A DNA stretch of 64,000 nt from Rhizobium deserti (GTDB lineage Bacteria; Pseudomonadota; Alphaproteobacteria; Rhizobiales; Rhizobiaceae). The stretch covers positions 558,001 through 622,000 of the forward strand of contig NZ_SMTL01000002.1 of the NCBI RefSeq assembly GCF_004358025.1. Reading direction: 5' to 3'. The notes under the pieces were generated by a model that worked only from the letters and a program-made list of their open reading frames with translations, had not been told where the DNA came from and made no database searches. The position numbers were made by a program, and so were the translations under genes. Shown here one piece after another: positions 52,642 to 60,820 of the stretch. Within the stretch, counting starts at the first letter, position 1. Each line of letters starts with the position of its first letter.

Positions 52642-54525
52642 ATGATTACAATTACGGATCTTTCCGCTCGAATTGCCGGGCGCCTCCTCCTCGACAATGC
52701 CAGCGTGACGCTTCCGGCGGGCACGAAGGCGGGCCTCGTGGGCCGCAATGGCGCCGGCAAATCCACCCTGTTCAAGCTCATCACCGGCGAGATGGGATCG
52801 GAAACGGGTTCTGTCTCCTATCCGAAGAGCGCCAGGCTCGGCCAGGTGGCGCAGGAGGCACCGGGCACCGAGGATTCGCTGATCTCGATCGTGCTCGCCG
52901 CTGACAAGGAGCGCGCCGCGCTGATGGCGGAATCGGAGACTGCCACCGATCCCCATCGCATTGCCGACATCCAGATGCGCCTCGTCGACATCGACGCCCA
53001 TTCGGCGGAAGCGCGCGCCGCCAGCATTCTTGCCGGCCTCGGTTTTTCGCAGGAAGCACAGTCTCGGCCCGCCTCGTCATTTTCGGGCGGCTGGCGCATG
53101 CGCGTCGCGCTCGCCTCCGTACTGTTTGCGGAACCGGACCTGCTGCTGCTCGATGAGCCGACCAATTATCTCGATCTCGAAGGCACGCTGTGGCTGGAGG
53201 ACTATATCCGCCGCTATCCGCACACCGTCATCATCATCAGCCACGACCGTGACCTTTTGAACAATGCGGTCAATTCGATCGTCCATCTCGATCAGAAGAA
53301 GCTGACCTTCTACCGCGGCGGCTACGACCAGTTCGAGCGGCAGAAGGCCGAGAACGACGAGCTGCAGACTAAGGCCAAGGCGAAGAACGACGCGGCCCGC
53401 AAACACCTGCAGACCTTCATCGACCGCTTCAAGGCCAAGGCTTCCAAGGCTAAGCAGGCACAGAGCCGCGTCAAGGCGCTGGAGCGCATGGGCACTGTCG
53501 CCTCGGTCATCGAGGACCACGTTCAGCCGATTACCTTTCCGGAACCGGAAAAGCAGCCCGCCTCGCCAATCATCGCGGTGGAAAACGGTTCGGTCGGATA
53601 CGAGCCGGGCAAGCCGATCCTCAAGAACATCACGTTGCGCATCGACAATGACGACCGCATCGCGCTGCTCGGGTCGAACGGCAACGGCAAGTCGACCTTC
53701 GCCAAATTCATCTCCGGACGGCTTGCGGCCGAAAGCGGCAACATCAAGCTGGCGCCGAGCCTGAAGATCGGCTTTTTCGCCCAGCACCAGCTGGACGACC
53801 TGGTTCCCGGCGATTCTCCCGTCGAGCATGTGCGCCGGCTGATGCCGGCAGCACCCGAAGCCAAGGTGCGCGCCCGCGTCGCCCAGATGGGACTGGCGAC
53901 CGAAAAGATGGCCACCGCCGCCAAGGATCTTTCCGGCGGCGAAAAGGCACGCCTGCTGATGGGGCTCGCCTCCTTCCACGCGCCGAACCTGCTGATCCTC
54001 GACGAACCGACCAACCATCTGGACATCGACAGCCGCCGGGCGCTGATCGAAGCGCTCAACGATTATGACGGCGCCGTCATCCTGATTTCCCACGATCGCC
54101 ACCTGATCGAGGCGACCGTCGACCGCCTCTGGCTCGTCAACGAGGGCACGGTCAAAACCTTCGAGGGCGACCTCGAGGAATACCGCAACCTGATCGTCAG
54201 CTCCGGTAAAAAAAAAGAAGAAAAAATTGAACTGACCGATGATCCTTCCTCCAAGGCGGACCAGCGCAAGGCGAATGCTGAAAAGCGCGCGACACTGGCG
54301 CCCTTGAAGAAGAAGATCAACGAAATCGAGGCCTTGACCGCGAAACTGGAGAAGCTGATTCAGGCGCTTGATAAAGAGCTTGCGGATCCGCAGCTCTACG
54401 AAAAGGCGCCGGCCAAAGCCGCCCAGAAGGTCAAGGAACGCGGCGAAGCGGCGGCAAAGCTATCCGCCGCCGAGGAAGATTGGCTGATGCTGTCGTCGGA
54501 ATATGAAGAGGCCATGGCGTCCTGA
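52642..54525 (+). CDS. ABC-F family ATPase
   Basis: A 627-residue soluble protein with two ABC nucleotide-binding domains and no membrane segment, as in Uup/EttA-like ribosome-associated ATPases. Domain 1 has Walker A GRNGAGKST (residue about 33), signature SFSGGWRMRVALA and Walker B DLLLLDEPTNYLD. Domain 2 has GSNGNGKST near 349, LSGGEKARLLMGLA near 432 and LLILDEPTNHLDID. A charged linker separates them. The C-terminal 100 residues form a predicted coiled coil, preceded by a Lys/Glu tract encoded by an A9 run (54208-54216). The ATG at 52642 gives the standard MITITDLS start. Role probably in translation. Confidence 0.92.
   Translation: MITITDLSARIAGRLLLDNASVTLPAGTKAGLVGRNGAGKSTLFKLITGEMGSETGSVSYPKSARLGQVAQEAPGTEDSLISIVLAADKERAALMAESETATDPHRIADIQMRLVDIDAHSAEARAASILAGLGFSQEAQSRPASSFSGGWRMRVALASVLFAEPDLLLLDEPTNYLDLEGTLWLEDYIRRYPHTVIIISHDRDLLNNAVNSIVHLDQKKLTFYRGGYDQFERQKAENDELQTKAKAKNDAARKHLQTFIDRFKAKASKAKQAQSRVKALERMGTVASVIEDHVQPITFPEPEKQPASPIIAVENGSVGYEPGKPILKNITLRIDNDDRIALLGSNGNGKSTFAKFISGRLAAESGNIKLAPSLKIGFFAQHQLDDLVPGDSPVEHVRRLMPAAPEAKVRARVAQMGLATEKMATAAKDLSGGEKARLLMGLASFHAPNLLILDEPTNHLDIDSRRALIEALNDYDGAVILISHDRHLIEATVDRLWLVNEGTVKTFEGDLEEYRNLIVSSGKKKEEKIELTDDPSSKADQRKANAEKRATLAPLKKKINEIEALTAKLEKLIQALDKELADPQLYEKAPAKAAQKVKERGEAAAKLSAAEEDWLMLSSEYEEAMAS
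54208..54226 (+). repeat. A-rich slippery tract inside the ABC-F gene
   Basis: Nine A (54208-54216), then GAAG, then six A, an AT-rich island in a GC-rich gene. In frame it encodes KKKEEK (residues 523-528). Adding one A or removing one A leads to a stop codon within about 8-9 codons in either shifted frame, so slippage would make a protein without the C-terminal coiled coil. Confidence 0.9.
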
Positions 54526-54598
54526 CATTCGGTCTCCATCGGCATTGCCGACAAGCCGATTGATGACTAGGTATCGACCTCCTTGAACGGAGGCAGAC

Positions 54599-56644
54599 AT
54601 GGACCTTTTTCTCGAGACCGACAACGACCCCCAGACGCTGGAGTTTGTTGCAGAGCGCAATCTGGCAGCGCAGCAGACGCTGTCGACGCCGGAATTCGAG
54701 GCTGATCGTGATGCCATCAAGGCAATGATCGAGCGAGAAGACAGGCTGATCGTCCCCAGCCGTCGGGGCAGATGGCTTTTCGACTTCCACCAGAGCCGCG
54801 ACAATCCGCTCGGGATCTGGCGGCGCCTGCCGGCTGATCAGGAGCCTCGGTCCGATGCCCCCTGGGAACCGGTATTCAATCTCGACGCCTTCTGCGAGAG
54901 CGAAGGCAAGCGCTGGATCTTTCGGGGCGCCCTCACCTCTCCGTTCGAACCGACCCGCGTTCTGCTGCAGCTGTCCGACGGCGGTTCCGACCTCCTGCGC
55001 CTTGTCGAGTTCGATGCAGAAGCCAAGGCGTTCGTCGAGGGCGGCTTCGATACGCCTGCCGTGCGCGCCCATGCCAACTGGCTGAACCGTGACGAGATCT
55101 GTTATTTCGGCTCGATCGATACGTATTCCGCAACCCGGTCCGGCTGGCCGCGGGTCGGCCGTCGCCTGAAGCGCGGCCAGAAGCCGGAAGACGCCGCCAT
55201 CCTCTACGAGGCGGGCGAAAACGACGTCTACGGCGCCGCCATGCTCATCGATCCGCTGTTCTGGAGGGGCTCGCCTAGCGAGAAGCAGATCACCCTATTC
55301 TTTGCCGGCCACGAGATCGGCAAGATGAGCGCCTTCGTGACCCAGGCGGACGGTGCCCTCACCCGGCTGGACCTGCCGGTCGACATCGACCTTTCGATCA
55401 ACCACGATCACGCCCTTTGGCGGGCCAAGACCGACGAGCGCTTTCCGAGCGGCACGCTCATCCTGCAGGGCTGCGATCCTTCGGCGGCCATTCCGCTCCA
55501 GAAGCCGGAGCGCATCCTGTTTTCACCGCAGGAGGGGCAGTCCATCCAGCAGTTCAGCTTGCTGCGCGACTGGTGCGTATTCATCGTCAGCGACCGCCTG
55601 AAACCGCGGCTGTTCCTTTTGGATCTCGCCAAGCCTGCAGTGCTCCCGGAAGAGCTGCCTTTGCCGCCCGAGCTCCAGTCGGTCTCGTTCCGGCTGCTCG
55701 ATGCCGATCTCACGCTCGGCGAACAGACGCTGCAGCTCGTCGGCCAGGGTTTCCTGCAGCCGCAGACGCGCTACCTTCTGGCGCTGGACGATCGGAGCCA
55801 CCCACCGCAGCTGCAACGCCTCGATACGGCGCCCTCCTATTTCGATGCCGAGGGCATGCGCTCGGAGCTTCTCGAAGCCACCTCCGCGGACGGCACCAAG
55901 GTTCCCTATCATATTGTCCTGCCGAAGAGCTGGGTGCCCGGCGAGCTACCGGTGCTGGAATATGGCTATGGCGGTTTCGAATCGCCATTGTCGCCCTATT
56001 ATTCCGGGGTTAACGGGCTTTGGCTCAGCCATGGCGGCGCCTTCGTGCAGGCCTATATCCGCGGCGGCGGCGAGTTCGGACCGGACTGGCACCGGGTCGC
56101 CAAGCGCAACGGCCGGTATAAAGCATTCGAGGATTTCGTCGCCGTCGCCCGTGACCTGGTGGCGCGCGGCTACACCAATCCGTCGCGCATCGCCTGCACC
56201 GGCGGCAGCAATGGCGGGCTGCTGACGGCCGTCATGCTGACGCGCTACCCTGAGGATTTCGGCGCCGTCTGGACCCGGGTGCCCGTCATCGACATGGCGC
56301 GCTTCCATCTCTTCCCTGCCGGAAAGGCCTGGATGGACGAATACGGCAACCCGGACGAGCCGGCCGATCTGGATTTCCTCCTCGCCTATTCACCGCTGCA
56401 CCAGGTCAAGCCGGCGGCGGAAGTCGACTATCCGCCGGTCTATATCGAAAGCTCGTCCAACGACGACCGGGTGCATCCATCGCATGCCCGGCGCTTTGCC
56501 AAGCGGCTGGAGGACGTGGGTCACCGGCCGCTTTTTCAGGAGTTCGGTTCTGGCGGCCACGGCGGTAGCGGCAACTCGTCCGAACAGGCAGCCCGCACCG
56601 CCATGGGCTATAGCTTCCTGCGCCAGTCGATCATCCGCGACTGA
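54599..56644 (+). CDS. Prolyl oligopeptidase-family serine peptidase (S9)
   Basis: A 681-residue cytosolic peptidase of the S9A family. The N-terminal 400 residues form a beta-propeller, followed by an alpha/beta-hydrolase catalytic domain with Ser537 (GGSNGG), Asp623 (SSSNDDRVHP) and His654 (GSGGHGGSG). No signal peptide is present. GGAGG lies about 8 nt before the ATG. It starts 73 bp after the ABC-F gene and may be in the same transcript. Members cleave proline-containing peptides; specificity here is not known. Confidence 0.9.
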   Translation: MDLFLETDNDPQTLEFVAERNLAAQQTLSTPEFEADRDAIKAMIEREDRLIVPSRRGRWLFDFHQSRDNPLGIWRRLPADQEPRSDAPWEPVFNLDAFCESEGKRWIFRGALTSPFEPTRVLLQLSDGGSDLLRLVEFDAEAKAFVEGGFDTPAVRAHANWLNRDEICYFGSIDTYSATRSGWPRVGRRLKRGQKPEDAAILYEAGENDVYGAAMLIDPLFWRGSPSEKQITLFFAGHEIGKMSAFVTQADGALTRLDLPVDIDLSINHDHALWRAKTDERFPSGTLILQGCDPSAAIPLQKPERILFSPQEGQSIQQFSLLRDWCVFIVSDRLKPRLFLLDLAKPAVLPEELPLPPELQSVSFRLLDADLTLGEQTLQLVGQGFLQPQTRYLLALDDRSHPPQLQRLDTAPSYFDAEGMRSELLEATSADGTKVPYHIVLPKSWVPGELPVLEYGYGGFESPLSPYYSGVNGLWLSHGGAFVQAYIRGGGEFGPDWHRVAKRNGRYKAFEDFVAVARDLVARGYTNPSRIACTGGSNGGLLTAVMLTRYPEDFGAVWTRVPVIDMARFHLFPAGKAWMDEYGNPDEPADLDFLLAYSPLHQVKPAAEVDYPPVYIESSSNDDRVHPSHARRFAKRLEDVGHRPLFQEFGSGGHGGSGNSSEQAARTAMGYSFLRQSIIRD

Positions 56645-56664
56645 ACGCGCCGATCGCTTGTCTG

Positions 56665-56705
56665 CCTCGTGAATATACACTACCTTCACCTGTATATTCA
56701 CGAGG
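56665..56705 (+). promoter_or_regulatory. Perfect 15-bp inverted repeat, vapBC operator and promoter
   Basis: Arms CCTCGTGAATATACA (56665-56679) and TGTATATTCACGAGG (56691-56705) are exact reverse complements around an 11-bp spacer. CTTGTC (56657-56662) and CTACCT (56680-56685) at 17-bp spacing make a candidate promoter that lies across the first arm. The second arm covers the probable transcript start and includes the ribosome site GAGG of the antitoxin gene. The layout fits autorepression by the VapBC complex (inference). Confidence 0.7.
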
Positions 56706-56712
56706 TGCCGCC

Positions 56713-56976
56713 ATGCCCCTTTACGTTCGCGACGAGCGCGTCAACCAGCTGGCCGAACAGGCCCGCAAGATCCTCAAGGCCCCGACCAAGACCGACGCCA
56801 TCCGGCAGGCGCTGGAGCGTGTGGTGGTGCAGGAGCCGCCGGCGTCTCATGAAGAGAAATCCGAGCCGACTTTGGCAGAAAGGCTGAAGGCTATCCAGGA
56901 TGAGGTCAAGCGACTTGGGCGACCAAATCCGGATTTCGACGACAAGGCGTTTCTCGACGAGATGTGGGAAATCTGA
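56713..56976 (+). CDS. vapB: VapB-type antitoxin
   Basis: An 87-residue antitoxin of the PSK / VapB transcription-factor type. The N-terminal MPLYVRDERVNQLAEQARKI with TKTDAIRQALERVV resembles a ribbon-helix-helix fold (residues 1-40). The C-terminal part is charged and ends NPDFDDKAFLDEMWEI, a typical toxin-binding tail. It is unrelated in sequence to the other two antitoxins in this window. Its stop shares a base with the toxin ATG (TGATG). Confidence 0.9.
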   Translation: MPLYVRDERVNQLAEQARKILKAPTKTDAIRQALERVVVQEPPASHEEKSEPTLAERLKAIQDEVKRLGRPNPDFDDKAFLDEMWEI

Positions 56977-57368
56977 TGTTCTTCGACACGTCGGCGATCA
57001 TGGAATTTCTGCTCGATGGCCCGAAGGCATCGGAACTCCTTGCAAAGCTCCAGGATGCCAACGGACCACACTCGACCAATCCCATGGTGATCTACGAGGC
57101 GGCAGTCGTGCTTGCCGGAAAGGAAAATTTTTCCGTAACGGAAGCCGAAAGGCTCGTCCGGTCCCTGCTGGGCGCCATGGATATTGCCGTTGTATCGATT
57201 GACGATCAAACCGCTTCGGCAGCTATCGAGGCCTTTGCCCGCTACGGCAAGGGCCGTCATCCGGCCAGGCTGAATTTCGGCGATTGCTTCTCCTATGCCG
57301 GTGCAAAAGCCGCGGACGCTCCACTCCTGTATGTCGGCGAAGACTTCGCGCGGACCGATTTAGCTTAA
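56976..57368 (+). CDS. vapC: PIN-domain toxin VapC
   Basis: A 130-residue PIN-domain ribonuclease. Acidic residues D4 (FFDTSAIMEFL), E41 (VIYEAAVVLAG), D103 (NFGDCFSYAGA) and D123 are present, so activity is expected. The pattern NFGDCFSYALA-like is typical of the VapC branch that pairs with PSK-type VapB. It is coupled to its antitoxin by the one-base overlap. Its stop is 3 bp from the stop of the convergent holC gene. Confidence 0.93.
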   Translation: MFFDTSAIMEFLLDGPKASELLAKLQDANGPHSTNPMVIYEAAVVLAGKENFSVTEAERLVRSLLGAMDIAVVSIDDQTASAAIEAFARYGKGRHPARLNFGDCFSYAGAKAADAPLLYVGEDFARTDLA

Positions 57369-57371
57369 GCG

Positions 57372-57821
57372 TCAGGCCTTCTTCACCCAACGCCCTTCTT
57401 CCGATTGCTGCCAATAGGTCAGCGCATGTCCCTCGCCCTTGAGGTTTTTCCACTGAGCGCGGGCAGTTTCGAGCTGTATCTGATCATGACCGTCGAACAT
57501 GAACACGACGCGCGTATAATCGCCAAGCGGCGGCGGATCCGCACCGTCGACGACGAAGCGCACGCTTGCCTGGTTGCGGTTCTCGTTTGTCGCCGTCAAA
57601 AGCACAGGCTGCGCGTCGGACATGGGCGCCTCATCGGTGCCGTGCGGCAGGAAACTGTCGTCGCGAAAGATCCAGAGATGGGCGTCGAGCATGTCCCGCC
57701 GCGCCTCCGCATTGGTCTGCACGACGACCTTCCAGCCCCGCTCGACGCTTTTCTCCAAAAGCGCCGGCAGAGCCTCTTCGAGCTTGGATTCGGTCAGGTG
57801 ATAGAACAGGATTTCCGTCAT
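57372..57821 (-). CDS. holC: DNA polymerase III chi subunit
   Basis: Chi links the clamp loader to single-strand binding protein. The 149-residue protein has the family start [24 protein letters not shown] (two blocks), GWKVVVQT near residue 29 and LDAHLWIFRDDSFLPHG near 45. The C-terminal TYWQQSEEGRWVKKA is typical of alphaproteobacterial chi. Its ATG shares one base with the pepA stop (TGATG), and the pepA-holC pair is widely conserved. Confidence 0.94.
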   Translation of the reverse strand: MTEILFYHLTESKLEEALPALLEKSVERGWKVVVQTNAEARRDMLDAHLWIFRDDSFLPHGTDEAPMSDAQPVLLTATNENRNQASVRFVVDGADPPPLGDYTRVVFMFDGHDQIQLETARAQWKNLKGEGHALTYWQQSEEGRWVKKA

Positions 57822-59311
57822 CAGCCTTCATAATGCGCACGAACGAGCTCGTCGAGAAGCCGCACGCCAAAACCCGAGCCCCAGGACTGATTGATCTCGT
57901 TGGCCGGAGAATTTAGGGCCGTGGCGGCAATGTCGAGATGCGCCCAAGGCGTATCGCCGACGAAGCGCTTGAGGAACTGCGCAGCCGTGATCGATCCGCC
58001 GTGCCGTCCGCCGGTATTCTTCATGTCGGCGAACTTGGAGTCGATCATCTTGTCGTATTCCTTGCCGAGGGGCATGCGCCAAAGCTTCTCGCCCGTTGCC
58101 TGTCCGGCCGCGCTCAGATGGCCAGCCAGCACATCGTCATTGGAGAACAGTCCGGCATGGACATTGCCGAGTGCCACCATGATGGCTCCGGTCAATGTCG
58201 CCAGATTGACCATGAATTTCGGCTTGAACCGATCGTTACAGTACCAGAGCGCGTCACCCAGAACGAGGCGCCCTTCCGCATCGGTGTTGATGATCTCGAT
58301 CGTCTGGCCGGACATGGAGGTGACGATGTCGCCCGGACGCTGGGCATTGCCGTCCGGCATGTTCTCGACGAGACCGATGATGCCGACCACATTGACCTTC
58401 GCCTTGCGGGCGGCGAGCACATGCATGAGCCCGGTCACCGCAGCGGCGCCGCCCATATCGCCCTTCATATCCTCCATGCCGGCGCCGGGCTTGATGGAAA
58501 TGCCGCCCGAATCGAAGACCACGCCCTTGCCGACAAAGGCGATCGGCGCTTCCTTGCCCTTGGCTCCCTTCCACTGCATCACGGCCAGTCGCGGCGGGCG
58601 CACCGAGCCCTGGGCGACGCCCAGCAGCGCGCCCATGCCGAGCTTCTTCATGTCCTTTTCCGTGAGAATCTCCACATCTACGCCGAGCTTTTCCAGCTCC
58701 TTCGCCTTGTCGGCAAATTCTACGGGCCCCAGCACGTTCGGCGGCAGGTTGACGAGGTCGCGGGCAAGGTTGACGCCGCCGGCCACCGCCTCCGAATTGG
58801 AGAACGCAATCTCGGCTGCTGCCGCATCGGCAGTGACGATCGTCACCTGGACCTTTTTGGAAACCTTGTCCTCGTCGTCAGCCTTCTTCGTCTTGTAGGT
58901 ATCGAAGCTATAGGCGCGCAACAGCATGCCGAGCGCAAAGTCGGCAGCCTCTCGACTGCCGACATGGAGGCCGGGCGCGTCAACAAAGATCGTGACCCTG
59001 TTCATCGCCTTGACGGTTGCAGCCGCCGCGCCGCCGGCACGGATCCAATCGTAAGCGGTTATCGCTTCGGCCTTTCCCAGCCCCAATACGACCAGACGAT
59101 CCGCCGGAGAGCCCTGCGGCGCGATGATGTCCAAGGTCTTCATCGCTTTACCCGAGAATTTCGAGATTTCCGCTGCCCGAACCGCGACATTGGCGGGGTC
59201 GGCTTCCGCTGCGCCGGCCGCGATTGCGTCGCCGGCCAGCTTCAGCTGGATCACCAGTCCTCCGTCAATGCGGGCAGAGGCGGCGAAGGCAATATCAAGT
59301 TTCACGGACAT
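57821..59311 (-). CDS. pepA: Leucyl aminopeptidase
   Basis: M17 family metallo-aminopeptidase of 496 residues, two metal ions per active site. The N-terminal domain is about 1-160. The catalytic domain shows [10 protein letters not shown] (261-270, with metal-binding Lys and Asp) and the family signature NTDAEGRL (342-349). Cytosolic hexamer in homologues, releasing N-terminal residues; E. coli PepA also binds DNA. The ATG at 59311 (MSVKLDIAF) is chosen since the frame upstream is not conserved-looking. It is divergent from lptF and co-transcribed with holC. Confidence 0.96.
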   Translation of the reverse strand: MSVKLDIAFAASARIDGGLVIQLKLAGDAIAAGAAEADPANVAVRAAEISKFSGKAMKTLDIIAPQGSPADRLVVLGLGKAEAITAYDWIRAGGAAAATVKAMNRVTIFVDAPGLHVGSREAADFALGMLLRAYSFDTYKTKKADDEDKVSKKVQVTIVTADAAAAEIAFSNSEAVAGGVNLARDLVNLPPNVLGPVEFADKAKELEKLGVDVEILTEKDMKKLGMGALLGVAQGSVRPPRLAVMQWKGAKGKEAPIAFVGKGVVFDSGGISIKPGAGMEDMKGDMGGAAAVTGLMHVLAARKAKVNVVGIIGLVENMPDGNAQRPGDIVTSMSGQTIEIINTDAEGRLVLGDALWYCNDRFKPKFMVNLATLTGAIMVALGNVHAGLFSNDDVLAGHLSAAGQATGEKLWRMPLGKEYDKMIDSKFADMKNTGGRHGGSITAAQFLKRFVGDTPWAHLDIAATALNSPANEINQSWGSGFGVRLLDELVRAHYEG

Positions 59312-59644
59312 AACGGCTCCAGGCATTTTCGGCAAACAACGAGCGTCGATCATCCCCGTTTCGAGCCTGAACGCAAGGGCGAGATGTGCAATCGAGGCGT
59401 ATCGCCGATGCCTGCGCGTCCGAAGGCTTCGTCGCAACAAGCGCAACCTCGCTTTCAGGCTGTTCGTGGCCGGCGCCGGCGGCGCGGCCGTGGCGCGTAA
59501 TATTTCGAAATGTCACAACGGCAAAGAAAACGGGTGCCGCCAACATTTTTGTGACATATGGACTGTCGCAATGGCCGCACCAATCGCTTAGATAGGCGCG
59601 ACGGTCATCGCGGGATGGCAGGACGGGCAAGACATCGGGCGGGA
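59312..59644. other. Divergent region between pepA and lptF
   Basis: 333 bp without a gene. It must contain the promoters for pepA-holC and for lptFGD. The middle holds an inverted repeat, ATGTCACAA (59510-59518) and TTGTGACAT (59549-59557), 30 bp apart. No clear consensus promoter could be placed for either direction. Confidence 0.6.
59510..59557. promoter_or_regulatory. Inverted repeat between pepA and lptF
   Basis: Arms ATGTCACAA (59510-59518) and TTGTGACAT (59549-59557) are perfect reverse complements with a 30-bp spacer. One copy faces each divergent gene, so each could be a half of a shared operator or one activator site per promoter. No protein is assigned. Confidence 0.4.
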
Positions 59645-60820
59645 ATGAAGCTTCTCGAAATCTACATACTGCGCCGCATTTTTCAGATGTTCCTGGTGAC
59701 GCTCCTTCCGGTCCTCACCATCATCTGGACGATACAGGTGCTCGGGCGCATCAACCTGGTTACCGATACGGGCCAGTCGATGGGCTCGTTCATGCTGCTC
59801 GCCACTTACATCCTGCCGACCATCATTCCCGTCGTCCTCCCCTTCGCGCTGGTCATCGGCATTACCCAGACCCTGACGGCGATGAACAACGATTCGGAAC
59901 TGCCTGTCATCGACGCTGCAGGCTCGGGCCGTAGCATCATCTATCGACCGGTCATCCTTCTGGCCGTCGCCCTCGGCCTCGGATCCTTCGTGATCACCAA
60001 TTTCGTTGAGCCGGAATCGCGGCTTGGCGCGCGCCAGATGGTGGCCGCCGCCTATGCGGACCTTCTGTCTTCGGTTATCGAAGAAAAGACTTTCCGCAGC
60101 ATCGAGGACGGCCTTTACGTGCAGATCTCGGAGCGGCATTCCGGACGGGTCCTGCGCGGCCTGTTCATTGTCGACTACCGGGACCCGAACTTCGACCTGA
60201 TCTATTATGCCCGCGAAGGATCGGTGGATCCGGGCGGCACGTCGCTGACCATGCGTGACGGCGAAGTGCACCGCAAGGCGCCGGATGGGCGGATTTCGAT
60301 CGTCAAATTCGCCTCCTATGCTTTCGACCTGTCGGCCATGACTAAGTCGGAAGGCGGGCTGCCGCTTTATTCGGGCGACCGCAGCCTCGGATTCCTTCTC
60401 AATCCTGACCCCACCGATCCCGTTTACGCCAAGTCACCAGGTGCTTTCCGCAGTGAGCTGAACCGCCGGCTATCCGACTGGATGTTCCCGATCGCCTTTG
60501 CACTGATTTCCCTGGTGGTGGCCGGCAATACGCGGTCGCACCGCCAGACGCGCCTGCACCCGATGGTCTATGCCCTCGCCTGCGCCTTCCTGCTGCGCTG
60601 GGTGGGCTTTTCGGTCACTAATGCGACCGAGCGGAACGGTGCCTATAGCCCGCTCGTTTATGCCGTTCCGCTCGTCAGCTGTGCGATTGCCGGCTATATG
60701 CTGGCCACCAACAGGCAGCTGCAAATGCCGCGCGCCATCAGCCGCAGCCTGACGAGAACCGGAGACCTGCTGCGCAGCCGCTTTGCTTCTTCGCCCAAGT
60801 CCGGTGGAGGTGCGGCATGA
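59645..60820 (+). CDS. lptF: LPS export permease LptF
   Basis: Inner-membrane subunit of the LptB2FGC transporter that extracts lipopolysaccharide. The 391-residue protein has the family start MKLLEIYILRRIFQMFLVTL, three N-terminal hydrophobic segments (to about residue 120), a periplasmic beta-jellyroll domain (about 130-270), and three C-terminal helices (about 285-370). The ATG at 59645 gives this start. Its stop overlaps the lptG ATG by 4 bp. The order lptF-lptG-lptD is the usual alphaproteobacterial operon. Confidence 0.94.
   Translation: MKLLEIYILRRIFQMFLVTLLPVLTIIWTIQVLGRINLVTDTGQSMGSFMLLATYILPTIIPVVLPFALVIGITQTLTAMNNDSELPVIDAAGSGRSIIYRPVILLAVALGLGSFVITNFVEPESRLGARQMVAAAYADLLSSVIEEKTFRSIEDGLYVQISERHSGRVLRGLFIVDYRDPNFDLIYYAREGSVDPGGTSLTMRDGEVHRKAPDGRISIVKFASYAFDLSAMTKSEGGLPLYSGDRSLGFLLNPDPTDPVYAKSPGAFRSELNRRLSDWMFPIAFALISLVVAGNTRSHRQTRLHPMVYALACAFLLRWVGFSVTNATERNGAYSPLVYAVPLVSCAIAGYMLATNRQLQMPRAISRSLTRTGDLLRSRFASSPKSGGGAA

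Noticed and set aside
57938-59500. A 520-codon open frame on the plus strand antisense to pepA
   Set aside because: Complement of pepA; runs into the divergent promoter region and shows no protein motif.
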